A stretch of DNA of 64,000 nucleotides from the NCBI GenBank assembly GCA_052400665.1, contig JBQTGK010000010.1; one strand, 5' to 3'. A program made the translations under genes and the position numbers. Positions 1 to 8,021 of the stretch are shown here, in pieces (position 1 is the first letter of the stretch; each line of letters opens with the position of its first letter). This DNA is from JBQTGK01 sp052400665. Lineage in GTDB: Bacteria; Bacteroidota; Bacteroidia; Bacteroidales; Marinifilaceae. The notes below the pieces were generated by a model. The model saw nothing but the letters and a program-made list of their open reading frames with translations, did not search any database and was not told the DNA's origin.

Positions 1-1
1 A

Positions 2-607
2 ATTGGTAGCTTAGTTGGCCGCTCCGAAACACAGGCGTTAACAACTGTATCAAACATTAGTAATGTTTATGCATATTTTACCATGAACGAAAAGCAGCTA
101 CTGCAATTCAACCGTCAATTAGATGGCAAAAGTGTTAAGGAAAAAATTAAATCCTTGCCCGAAGTTGAATTGATACTTGCCGACGGATCAATCTACGAAC
201 AAAAAGGTAGAATTGAAACCATTAACGGCATGGTAAATCCAAGAACTGGTAGTATTGTCTACAAAGCTATTTTTCCTAACTCAGCTAATTTACTTAGGAG
301 CGGTATTAGTGGTAAAGTAAAAATACCTTCTCTGGAAAATAATGTAATTCTACTTCCACAAAAAGCAACCTATGAGTTACAAGGAAAGAAGTTTGTTTAC
401 CTTGTAAATAAAGATAATAAAGTTGAATCGAAAGAGGTTAAAGTATCTTTAGCTGTTGGACAAAATTTCATAGTACAAGGTGGAATTAACGAAGGTCAGT
501 CTTATGTAACTGATGGCTTAATTAAACTACGTCATGGAATGCAAATTCAGCCAGTTTCAGAAAAGCATCATACTCCTGATGCCAATGCTGCAATGTCTAA
601 CAAGTAA
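2..607 (+). CDS. RND efflux periplasmic adaptor subunit (5' end outside window)
   Basis: This is the C-terminal two thirds of a membrane fusion protein (AcrA/MexA type), which bridges the inner-membrane pump and the outer-membrane channel. The reading frame is open from base 2, and the residues before the first internal Met (IGSLVGRSETQALTTVSNI) continue the family fold, so the true start lies upstream and the Met at base 83 is not the start. The NVYAYFTMNEKQ stretch and the later barrel segments (GMVNPRTGSIVYKAIFPN, LLRSGISGKVKIP) are typical of the beta-barrel and membrane-proximal domains. It is followed after 33 bp by the pump gene on the same strand, so it heads or continues an efflux operon. 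The drug or metabolite exported cannot be told from sequence. Confidence 0.93.
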   Translation: MGSLVGRSETQALTTVSNISNVYAYFTMNEKQLLQFNRQLDGKSVKEKIKSLPEVELILADGSIYEQKGRIETINGMVNPRTGSIVYKAIFPNSANLLRSGISGKVKIPSLENNVILLPQKATYELQGKKFVYLVNKDNKVESKEVKVSLAVGQNFIVQGGINEGQSYVTDGLIKLRHGMQIQPVSEKHHTPDANAAMSNK

Positions 608-640
608 ATTCCACACACAAAAATTTAAATTACATTTAAA

Positions 641-3600
641 ATGTTAAGAAAATTTATTGAACGGCCGGTATTATCGACCGTAATATCCATACTTATCCTA
701 ATTTTAGGGATTTTAGGACTTAGTTCTTTACCTCGTGAGCAGTTTCCTGAAATTGCTCCCCCTACAGTTCGAATCTCAGCAAGTTACTCGGGAGCAAATG
801 CCGAAACTGTGCTTAAAAGTGTTGTTGTCCCCATAGAGGAAGCCGTAAATGGTGTTGAAAACATGACCTACATGACTTCTACCTCAAGTAACGATGGATC
901 GGCAACTATTAATGTTTACTTTGAACTGGGTACAAATCCTGATATTGCAGCTGTAAACGTTCAAAATCGTGTAGCAACGGTAAACAGTAAGCTTCCACAA
1001 ACAGTAACACAATCGGGTGTTACCACACAAAAAGTTCAAAACAGTGTATTATTATTCTTCTCTTTATTTACTAAAAATGAAGATTACGATGCAACATTTA
1101 TAGAAAACTACGCTCGTATCAACCTAATTCCTATGATTAAACGTATCAATGGGGTTGGTGATGCAACAGTATTTGGCTCTAAAGACTATTCAATGCGCAT
1201 TTGGCTGAAACCAGAGAAAATGGCTGCCTTTGGTCTAATTCCACAAGATATTGTAGCAGCATTAAACGAACAAAATTTAGAAGCCTCTCCTGGTAAATTT
1301 GGAGAAAACTCCAATCAGTCTTTCGAATACGTTATTCGTTACAAGGGAAAATTATCAAATGTGAGCGAATATGAAAATATTATTTTACGCTCTGAAGGTA
1401 ATAGTGACTTTCTTCGCCTAAAAGATGTTGCAAAAATAGAACTTGGAGCTTTTAGTTATGCAACCAAAAATATCACCAATGGATATCCTTCTGCTGCAAT
1501 GGCCGTGTATCAAACTTCGGGTTCTAATGCACAGGAAATTATTCAGGAAATTGAACGTACACTTAAAAAAGCAAAGAAAGATTTTCCGGAAGGAATTGAT
1601 TATGTAATTCCTTACAATACGAACGACTTCCTTGAAGCATCCATAAGTAAAGTAATTACTACTTTAATAGAAGCATTTTTACTAGTATTCCTTGTAGTAT
1701 TTATTTTTCTTCAGGATTTCAGATCAACATTAATACCAGCCATAGCAGTACCTGTAGCAATTGTTGGAACCTTCTTTTTCTTGAATCTATTTGGATTTTC
1801 GATTAATATGCTTACCCTTTTTGCCTTAGTACTGGCCATTGGTATTGTTGTTGATGATGCCATTGTGGTTGTAGAAGCAGTGCATGCTAAACTCGATCAT
1901 GGAGCAAAAAGTGCTAAAAAAGCTACCATATCCGCCATGAGCGAGATTACCGGTGCAATTATATCTATAACCTTAGTAATGTCAGCAGTTTTTATTCCGG
2001 TATCCTTTTTAAAAGGCCCAACTGGAGCATTCTATCAGCAGTTTGCAATTACCCTTGCTGTTGCCATTGTAATATCAGCAATTAATGCCTTAACATTAAG
2101 TCCGGCTTTATGTGCTTTATTATTAAAACCTCACAACCCTAGCGAAGAGCACAAAAAAGGTTTGGCAAACAGATTTTATACAGCCTTTAACACAGGTTTC
2201 GATGCCATTAACGAACGCTATAGTAATTCTGTTAGCTTCTTAACTCGTAAAAAATGGATAAGCGGTGCTATTTTAATTGTTTTTCTTGCTTTAACAGGAT
2301 GGTTCTTTAGCACAACACCGACAGGTTTTATTCCTAACGAAGATCAAGGAATGATATTCTGTGACATCACTCTTCCTCCAGGAAGTACACTAGACAGAAC
2401 TCACGAAGTAGCCGATAAAGTAGGCGCCATTGTTGATGAGATTGATGTACTACAAGAAAAAATGTTTGTAATTGGTTTTAGCATGTTAAGTGGTACCAGA
2501 GGAGGATCTAAAGCCTTTGCCGTAATCAAACTAAAAAATTGGAAAGAAAGAAAAGAAGACCATCAAAAAGTAAAGGCCATAATTGGACAACTATTTGCAA
2601 AAACAGCTGCAATTAGCGATGCCAAGATTTTATTCTTTGCCCCTCCTACTGTTCGTGGTTTTGGTAATTCCGATGGTTTTGAAATGCAACTACAAGACAA
2701 ATCGAACGGCGAGTTTAGCGATTTAATGGCAAAAAGTGGTCAATTCCTGGGTGCTTTAAATCAACGTCCCGAAATTAAGTATGCCATCACCTCTTTCAAT
2801 ACAGGATTTCCTCAGTACGAAATGGAAGTAAATGTTGAAAAAGTAAAAGAAGCAGGCATATCGGTAAATAATTTATTTGCAACCCTACAGGGATATTATG
2901 GAAGTTGGTATGCAGCCGATTTTAATCGATTTGGAAAACAATACCGCGTTATGATTCAGGCCTCGCCCGAAGATCGTGAAACCATTGAATCGATGAACCA
3001 TATTTATATTAAAAATGTACAAAACGAATTGGTGGCTGTTAGTCAGTTTGTTAACATGAAAAAAGTAAATGGTCCCGATGTTGTAAACCGATTTAACCTT
3101 TTTAATTCTGCAACAATTAACGGCAACGTAAATCCTGGCTACAGCACTGGAGATGCCATTAAAGCAATCGAAGAAGTAGCTGCACAGGTTTTACCATCGA
3201 ACTATGGATATGAATTCTCAGGAATGACCCGAGAAGAACAAAAAGCAGGAAATCAGGCTATTTTAGTATTTGCCTTAAGCTTGATATTTGTATACTTCTT
3301 GCTAGCTGCTCAATACGAATCTTATATCTTGCCATTTGCAATTCTACTGTCTCTTCCTATCGGGATTTTTGGAGCCATCTTCTTTGTTAAGATAATAGGT
3401 TTGGAGAACAACATTTATTTCCAGGTTGCCCTAATTATGCTAATTGGTTTGCTAGCGAAGAATGCTATTTTAATTGTAGAGTTTGCCCTTCAGCGACGCC
3501 ATCAGGGAATGGAGTTATTGCAAGCTGCTGTAGAAGGAGCTAAAGCTCGTTTACGTCCTATTTTAATGACTTCATTTGCTTTTATTCTTGGATTGGTTCC

Positions 3601-3802
3601 TTTAATGATTGCAAATGGTGCCGGAGCAGTTGGAAACAGATCGATAGGTACTGGTGCAGTTGGGGGAATGCTAATTGGTACTGTATTTGGAGTATTTGTA
3701 ATACCAGCCTTCTTTGTAGTCTTCCAGCTTATACAAGAAAAAATTAGCGGAGCTCCAAAACCCGAAGAAACTGATGAAAATGAAATGGCAATTACAGAAT
3801 AA
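641..3802 (+). CDS. RND efflux transporter, inner-membrane pump (AcrB/MexB type, HAE1 family)
   Basis: At 1053 residues it has the normal length for a proton-driven HAE1 pump. It begins MLRKFIERPVLSTVISI, a standard start with TM1 following at once. The proton relay is visible: the GIVVDDAIVVVEAV segment of TM4 carries Asp405-Asp406, and TM10 has Lys940 in LLAKNAILIVEFAL. The halves are repeated (12 predicted TM helices with two large periplasmic loops), and the porter-domain text ANAETVLKSVVVPIEEAVNG is characteristic. It lies between the adaptor (33 bp upstream) and the outer-membrane factor (10 bp downstream), so the three form a complete tripartite system. No local regulator is seen inside the window; one may lie upstream. 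Confidence 0.97.
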   Translation: MLRKFIERPVLSTVISILILILGILGLSSLPREQFPEIAPPTVRISASYSGANAETVLKSVVVPIEEAVNGVENMTYMTSTSSNDGSATINVYFELGTNPDIAAVNVQNRVATVNSKLPQTVTQSGVTTQKVQNSVLLFFSLFTKNEDYDATFIENYARINLIPMIKRINGVGDATVFGSKDYSMRIWLKPEKMAAFGLIPQDIVAALNEQNLEASPGKFGENSNQSFEYVIRYKGKLSNVSEYENIILRSEGNSDFLRLKDVAKIELGAFSYATKNITNGYPSAAMAVYQTSGSNAQEIIQEIERTLKKAKKDFPEGIDYVIPYNTNDFLEASISKVITTLIEAFLLVFLVVFIFLQDFRSTLIPAIAVPVAIVGTFFFLNLFGFSINMLTLFALVLAIGIVVDDAIVVVEAVHAKLDHGAKSAKKATISAMSEITGAIISITLVMSAVFIPVSFLKGPTGAFYQQFAITLAVAIVISAINALTLSPALCALLLKPHNPSEEHKKGLANRFYTAFNTGFDAINERYSNSVSFLTRKKWISGAILIVFLALTGWFFSTTPTGFIPNEDQGMIFCDITLPPGSTLDRTHEVADKVGAIVDEIDVLQEKMFVIGFSMLSGTRGGSKAFAVIKLKNWKERKEDHQKVKAIIGQLFAKTAAISDAKILFFAPPTVRGFGNSDGFEMQLQDKSNGEFSDLMAKSGQFLGALNQRPEIKYAITSFNTGFPQYEMEVNVEKVKEAGISVNNLFATLQGYYGSWYAADFNRFGKQYRVMIQASPEDRETIESMNHIYIKNVQNELVAVSQFVNMKKVNGPDVVNRFNLFNSATINGNVNPGYSTGDAIKAIEEVAAQVLPSNYGYEFSGMTREEQKAGNQAILVFALSLIFVYFLLAAQYESYILPFAILLSLPIGIFGAIFFVKIIGLENNIYFQVALIMLIGLLAKNAILIVEFALQRRHQGMELLQAAVEGAKARLRPILMTSFAFILGLVPLMIANGAGAVGNRSIGTGAVGGMLIGTVFGVFVIPAFFVVFQLIQEKISGAPKPEETDENEMAITE

Positions 3803-3812
3803 TCAATAAAAA

Positions 3813-5234
3813 ATGAGGACTAAACAAATTATAATAGGATCGGTATTTACGGTACTTGCTTTAACAAGCTTACAATCTTGTTTTGTGGCAAAAAAATACC
3901 AGACTCCTGAAATCGAAATAGAGGATCAATACAGAAATATCTCAACCAACGATTCTACTACATTGGCAAATATGCCATGGAAAGAATTGTTTACCGATCC
4001 TAAATTAAATTCACTGATCGATGAAGCATTAAATTCCAATTTGGATTTATTAATGGCTGTAGAACGAGTAAATGCTGCCGAAGCATACTTTAAACAAGGA
4101 AAAATGGGCTACTTACCTACCCTTAATTTGGGTGGAAATGGCGGAAATTACGAGCTTTCTGATAATAGTTATTCAGGAGTTTCGGCTGGCAACGATGGCC
4201 CTAGTTACGAAAACTATCAGTTAAGCGGAACAATTTCGTGGGAAGCTGATATCTGGGGAAAAATCAGAAGTAATAAAAGAGCTTATCAGGCAAGCTATTT
4301 AAAAAGCGAAGCATCCAGAAGAGCTGTAGAAAGTGCTCTGGTTGCAAATATGGCATCGGCTTACTATCAACTTCTGGCATTAGATGCTCAGGTAAATGTA
4401 GCTCGTAAGACGGTAACAACCCGAAAAGAAAGTCTGAAAACCATGAAAAGCTTAAAAGAAGCTGGACAAGTTACAGAAGCAGCGGTAAAGCAAACCGAAG
4501 CTCAGCTGTATAGCACCCAAATATTATTGCTTGATTTCAAGCAAAATGTATCCTTGCTTGAAAATACCATATCACTTTTACTAGGTAGAAACGCAGGCAC
4601 TATCAATCGTGGAACTCTTTCGGAACAAAAAATTAGCACGGAACTAAACACCGGGTTTCCTGCTCAATTGTTAAGAAACCGTCCTGATGTTATGGTGGCT
4701 GAATATGGTTTAATGAATGCCTTTGAGTTGGCAAATGTGGCTCGCAGTAATTTCTACCCCAGCATTAGCCTTAGCGCCAGCGCTGGTTTTGAAAGTATCG
4801 ATTTTGAAGATTGGTTTAGCTCTACTTCTATTTTTAGCAATTTAATTGGTAATCTTACACAGCCCGTATTTAATTCGAGAAAAATACGTTCGCAATACGA
4901 AGCTGCCAAAGCAGGTCAGGTCGAAGCCAAATATAATTTCAAAAAAACTTTATTAACAGCCAGCAAAGAGGTTTCCGATGCATTGTATAAGTACAATACC
5001 GAAAAAGAAAAATATCAAGTTCGATTACAAGAATTAGAAGCCTTACAGCAAGCCGTGGTATACTCCGAACAATTACTAAATAGTGGTTATAAGAACACAA
5101 CTTACCTGGAAGTATTAACAGCACGCAGCAATGCGCTTAATTCGGAAATTAATACAATTGATAATAAATTTCAGCAACTAAATTCTTTAGTAGATTTATA
5201 CTTATCCTTAGGCGGTGGCTGGAATAAAAATTAG
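3813..5234 (+). CDS. RND efflux outer-membrane factor (TolC/OprM-like lipoprotein, NodT family)
   Basis: Outer-membrane channel of the tripartite pump. The N-terminus is a lipoprotein signal: a charged start (MRTKQ), a hydrophobic core, and a lipobox with Cys23 in SLQSCFVAKKYQ, so the mature protein is probably lipid-anchored. Two OEP repeats follow; the first contains the SNLDLLMAVERVNAAEAYF helix and SWEADIWGKIRSNKRA, the family's W-E-x-D-x-W-G-x-x-R motif, and the second contains LLRNRPDVMVAEY and FYPSISLSASAGF. The length of 473 residues is typical. It begins 10 bp after the pump gene and is last in the operon, with an intrinsic terminator about 107 bp downstream. Confidence 0.95.
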   Translation: MRTKQIIIGSVFTVLALTSLQSCFVAKKYQTPEIEIEDQYRNISTNDSTTLANMPWKELFTDPKLNSLIDEALNSNLDLLMAVERVNAAEAYFKQGKMGYLPTLNLGGNGGNYELSDNSYSGVSAGNDGPSYENYQLSGTISWEADIWGKIRSNKRAYQASYLKSEASRRAVESALVANMASAYYQLLALDAQVNVARKTVTTRKESLKTMKSLKEAGQVTEAAVKQTEAQLYSTQILLLDFKQNVSLLENTISLLLGRNAGTINRGTLSEQKISTELNTGFPAQLLRNRPDVMVAEYGLMNAFELANVARSNFYPSISLSASAGFESIDFEDWFSSTSIFSNLIGNLTQPVFNSRKIRSQYEAAKAGQVEAKYNFKKTLLTASKEVSDALYKYNTEKEKYQVRLQELEALQQAVVYSEQLLNSGYKNTTYLEVLTARSNALNSEINTIDNKFQQLNSLVDLYLSLGGGWNKN

Positions 5235-5340
5235 CCTAAAACTTTATACTTAGAAATACCCAACTATAAGTAGATTATACTTTTCAAAGTAAAACTTAGT
5301 AATATAGTTCGGTCAAATCTTTTTTAGCATATCAATAAAA

Positions 5341-5374
5341 GCATCAACTTTTTAATAGGTTGATGCTATTTTAT
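5341..5374 (+). terminator. Intrinsic terminator after the RND efflux operon
   Basis: An 8-bp perfect stem (GCATCAAC at 5341-5348 with GTTGATGC at 5359-5366) is followed by a T-rich tail (TATTTTATTTT). It is about 107 bp after the outer-membrane factor stop. It also covers the first possible start codons (TTG 5360, ATG 5363) of the next open frame, which argues that this gene starts further down. Confidence 0.75.
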
Positions 5375-5470
5375 TTTATACTGATTATAAAATCTATATT
5401 TTTTAATACTACTGTCATTAAAAAAATAATTACCTTAACTTTAAATACGATTATAAAATTCTCCTCAACG

Positions 5471-5842
5471 ATGCACACAAATAAAGTAGAATATACAATT
5501 GAAGATTTATTTCTATACAGAAAATTTTATGGTGATATTAGAATAGAAGATTTAAGAAAATCATTAGACCATATAATAAAAAACGAAATGATACATAAAT
5601 CACATAAAGGTCTTATTTCTGATTTTAGTGATGTGAATTTTCTATTTAGTCCAAAAGACTTATTATCTATAAAATCATTATTTACAAAAAATCACCAAAT
5701 ACTCAGTAAACTTAGACTGGCTCAAATTGTTACAAGTCCTCAAATCGTTCTTCCGGTTCTTTTTGCCGATGCAAATCCCGATGTTGTTTCAAAATCATTC
5801 AGCACTTTTGAAGCTGCCCGCAACTGGGTTATCGCTGAATAA
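5471..5842 (+). CDS. Small SpoIIAA/STAS-like hypothetical protein
   Basis: 123-residue soluble protein with no signal peptide or membrane segment. I chose the ATG at 5471 (MHTNKVEYTIEDLF) because the frame's earlier starts at 5360-5365 lie inside a terminator hairpin and would add 37 low-complexity hydrophobic residues. The pattern of a helical N-terminus, a central SDVNFLFSPKDLLSI segment and an ending of FSTFEAARNWVIAE resembles the SpoIIAA-like proteins of Bacteroidota that end in a phenylalanine-rich 'F...EAxxWL' helix. The exact function is unknown. It stands alone between the efflux terminator and ahpC. Confidence 0.65.
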   Translation: MHTNKVEYTIEDLFLYRKFYGDIRIEDLRKSLDHIIKNEMIHKSHKGLISDFSDVNFLFSPKDLLSIKSLFTKNHQILSKLRLAQIVTSPQIVLPVLFADANPDVVSKSFSTFEAARNWVIAE

Positions 5843-5952
5843 ATACCCTCATAAGCATTTTATTGTAATCTAACTCCTCTGTTTCTGCTGCATCCGATTA
5901 TTGACAATAATTAGTCAAAAAACACCAATAATAGCATCTCACTTTTCTCCTT

Positions 5953-5980
5953 AACTATTTTACAGATAGATATTATCTAT
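5953..5980 (+). promoter_or_regulatory. Putative OxyR-binding site upstream of ahpC
   Basis: Bases 5966-5980 read ATAGATATTATCTAT, a full match to the OxyR half-site pattern ATAGnTnnnAnCTAT, and are a perfect palindrome around one T. Exactly seven bases upstream (ending at 5958) is AnCTAT, the inner quarter of the second half-site, so the core CTAT-N7-ATAG is kept. The outer quarter on the left does not match. The site ends 107 bp before the first ahpC start. AhpC is a classic OxyR target, also in Bacteroides; binding here is inferred. Confidence 0.5.
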
Positions 5981-6087
5981 TCCTGCATTTATTATTTGAA
6001 TTGAGAATATTCTCTTTTTGTTCGCAAAATAAATATCTTTACCAAAGAAATTAGATTCAATTAGTCAAACAATAAAAAAAAACAACA

Positions 6088-6792
6088 ATGGGATGTGACA
6101 CAGGTTTAAAACCTAGAAAAAAAATTCAATCAGAACAAACAGAAAATTCAAATCAACAATTAAAAGAAGAAAAAACTATGAGCTCAACAATGGTAAGACA
6201 AGAAATGCCTAATTTTACAATGGATGCTTACGATGCAGCAACCGGACATTTTAAAACAGTATCAAGTGATGATTATAAAGGAAAATGGGCTGTTGTATGC
6301 TTCTATCCTGCCGATTTCACTTTTGTTTGTCCTACCGAAATTGCAGCTATGAATGCCAAGTATGATGAATTTCAGGCTTTAAATACTGAAATTTTAGCCG
6401 TATCGGTAGATACTAAATTTTCGCACAAAAGATTTGTTGAAACAGAACCAATTCTTAAAGGATTAAAACTAACTATGGGTGCCGATGGAAATCAGGAAGT
6501 AAGTCGTGCCTTTGGTGTACTTGTTGAAGAAGAAGGTGTAGCTCTTCGCGGTAGATTTTTATTCAATCCTGATGGTGTTTGCGTTGCTCAGGAAGTACAA
6601 GCTGACTCGGTTGGTAGAAACGTTAATGAATTTTTACGTCAGGTACAAGCTTGGCAGCATGCAACAAAAACAGGCGAAGTTTGTCCTGCAGGTTGGAGAC
6701 CAGGTAAAAAAACATTACCCGTTAATACCGATGTAGAAAAAATGACCGGACGTGTTGGAGACTACATTACTATTGAAGAGATTTTAGACTAA
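6088..6792 (+). CDS. ahpC: Alkyl hydroperoxide reductase subunit C (2-Cys peroxiredoxin)
   Basis: Reduces hydrogen and organic peroxides in the cytoplasm. The peroxidatic cysteine is in YPADFTFVCPTE and the resolving cysteine in GEVCPAGWRPG, both intact, so this is a typical 2-Cys AhpC. The usual protein is about 187 residues. This frame gives 234, because it starts 30 codons earlier with a charged, Gln-rich leader (MGCDTGLKPRKKIQ). A second in-frame ATG at 6178 (MSSTMVRQEMPNF) would give 204 residues and matches family starts better, yet the upstream ATG follows an AT-rich leader typical of Bacteroidota starts. Either could be used. No ahpF lies next to it, so the electron donor must be encoded elsewhere. 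Confidence 0.95.
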   Translation: MGCDTGLKPRKKIQSEQTENSNQQLKEEKTMSSTMVRQEMPNFTMDAYDAATGHFKTVSSDDYKGKWAVVCFYPADFTFVCPTEIAAMNAKYDEFQALNTEILAVSVDTKFSHKRFVETEPILKGLKLTMGADGNQEVSRAFGVLVEEEGVALRGRFLFNPDGVCVAQEVQADSVGRNVNEFLRQVQAWQHATKTGEVCPAGWRPGKKTLPVNTDVEKMTGRVGDYITIEEILD

Positions 6793-6812
6793 ATTTATTT
6801 CACATATAATTA

Positions 6813-6845
6813 TAAAGGCAGCTAAGAAGCTGCCTTTATTTTTTT
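6813..6845 (+). terminator. Intrinsic terminator of ahpC
   Basis: A 10-bp perfect stem (AAAGGCAGCT at 6814-6823, AGCTGCCTTT at 6828-6837) with a four-base loop is followed by A and seven T. It lies 21 bp after the ahpC stop. Confidence 0.9.
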
Positions 6846-6949
6846 ATATCTATGCACTGATTAAAATTAAACAATATTTTTGTAAATCAACACATTAACA
6901 AAAAAAGTAAAATACATGATTCAATAAAAATATCACTTTTACAATAAAG

Positions 6950-7675
6950 CTAAATATTAATAATATGATTTTTATTACTTATTTTCCCGTAAATATCTTT
7001 GCTAAATATGTATAAGTTTGCAGGCTTTTTTGAATTCCCAATCCGCTTTTCATCCAAGCGTACAATATAGGTTTTACCAATAGCCTTTTTTCTAAAATTA
7101 CGGTTGTCTATCTCAATATCAAGTACTGCTTCATAAGCAAGCTGTAATTCGTTTAATGTAAATTTATCAGGAAGGAACTCAAAAATAATAGGTTCGCTCA
7201 TTACTTTTTGCTTTAAATCTTCAATAGCACGAGAAATAATTTCCTTATGATCGAAACCTAATTGTGGTAACTTTTTAACAGGAAACCAGCTTGTATTATC
7301 ATCTTTTAATTCGATTAACTGGGCTGGCAATAAAAAATAATATGCTACCGACATTGTTCTTGGATTAACGCCCAAACTTTTAACCCACAACAAGTCTTTT
7401 TCATTTTTTATCCGTTCCGGATTCCCAAAAGTTCTAAATTGCTTTTTATAAACTTTTTCTAAACCAGTTAAACCTTTAAAAATACGAACTGCAGATTCAT
7501 CTAAACGCTCACTCTTAAAAACATGATCGCCAGTTAAAACCCAATCATCAATAATCGGATATTTCTCGTCGTACATTTGCAATTTACGCTTCGAAAGAAG
7601 AATGTTAATGCAAGAGGTATCGAACCCCAAAACCACACAATCAACAGAAATATTAGGTATTTTTCTAAAATCCAT
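6950..7675 (-). CDS. Nudix-type transcriptional regulator (NrtR/AraR-like) of the polyol locus
   Basis: 241 residues, with an N-terminal Nudix fold (roughly residues 5-140, from ISVDCVVLGFDTSCINILLSKR through the PRTMSVAYYFLLPA strand) and a C-terminal winged-helix region (roughly 160-230, with FTLNELQLAYEAVLDIEIDNRNFRKKAI). The Nudix box is degenerate: the catalytic REUxEE pattern is missing from the ERLDESAVRIFKGLTGLEKVY segment, so it should bind a ligand but not hydrolyse it, as in the NrtR and AraR regulators. In Bacteroidota such regulators control sugar use. It is transcribed away from the polyol operon, and one matching palindromic box lies 10 bp upstream of its own ATG, which suggests autoregulation. 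Confidence 0.88.
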   Translation of the reverse strand: MDFRKIPNISVDCVVLGFDTSCINILLSKRKLQMYDEKYPIIDDWVLTGDHVFKSERLDESAVRIFKGLTGLEKVYKKQFRTFGNPERIKNEKDLLWVKSLGVNPRTMSVAYYFLLPAQLIELKDDNTSWFPVKKLPQLGFDHKEIISRAIEDLKQKVMSEPIIFEFLPDKFTLNELQLAYEAVLDIEIDNRNFRKKAIGKTYIVRLDEKRIGNSKKPANLYIFSKDIYGKISNKNHIINI

Positions 7676-7684
7676 ACTAAAATT

Positions 7685-7704
7685 AAACGTTATTTATACG
7701 CTTT
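7685..7704. promoter_or_regulatory. Putative Nudix-regulator operator, box 1 (next to the regulator gene)
   Basis: AAACGT, seven bases, then ACGCTT. It shares the ACGT-N7-ACGY layout with the two other boxes in this divergent region. It lies 10 bp upstream of the regulator's start, suitable for autorepression. One base departs from the strict palindrome. Confidence 0.5.
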
Positions 7705-7786
7705 GTTTTTAAAAAACTCTTCCAAACAAATATAGTAATCTAATTTTTCATATCCCAATTTTTACAGATAAACAGCACAACACACA

Positions 7787-7806
7787 AAACGTACAAAAAA
7801 CGTATT
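7787..7806. promoter_or_regulatory. Putative Nudix-regulator operator, box 2 (middle)
   Basis: ACGT at 7789-7792 and ACGT at 7800-7803, separated by seven bases (one helical turn from start to start), flanked by A on the left and T on the right. Same layout as boxes 1 and 3. Confidence 0.5.
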
Positions 7807-7926
7807 ATAAAATACCATCACTTAAAAAAGGTTATGAATTATTAAGAATTACCGAATTAAAATCTATTTCAACACCATCACAACAACCTATATTTAAGTT
7901 GTATATATTATAAATTGTAATTTATT

Positions 7927-7959
7927 TTTGTATTTCCAAAAAATAATTTCATATATTTG
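7927..7959 (+). promoter_or_regulatory. Bacteroidota-type promoter of the polyol operon
   Basis: A -33 element TTTG (7927-7930), 21 bases, and a -7 element TATATTTG (7952-7959) that matches TAnnTTTG fully. Transcription should start near 7966, inside operator box 3, which fits repression by a bound regulator. Confidence 0.7.
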
Positions 7960-7966
7960 CAACAAT

Positions 7967-7986
7967 AAACGTACTTATTACGTTTT
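7967..7986. promoter_or_regulatory. Putative Nudix-regulator operator, box 3 (at the polyol transcription start)
   Basis: Contains AAACGTA-CTTAT-TACGTTT, a perfect 7-bp inverted repeat and the best of the three boxes. It starts 8 bases after the -7 element of the polyol promoter, so an occupied site would block initiation. The regulator is the Nudix-type protein encoded divergently. Confidence 0.62.
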
Positions 7987-8021
7987 AACAAGTACAACAA
8001 ATAACCAAATCAAAAACCTGG

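Noticed and set aside
5360..5470. N-terminal extension of the SpoIIAA-like protein from TTG 5360 or ATG 5363
   Set aside because: Both starts lie in the stem and tail of the efflux operon's terminator, and the extra residues are low-complexity; the ATG at 5471 fits better.
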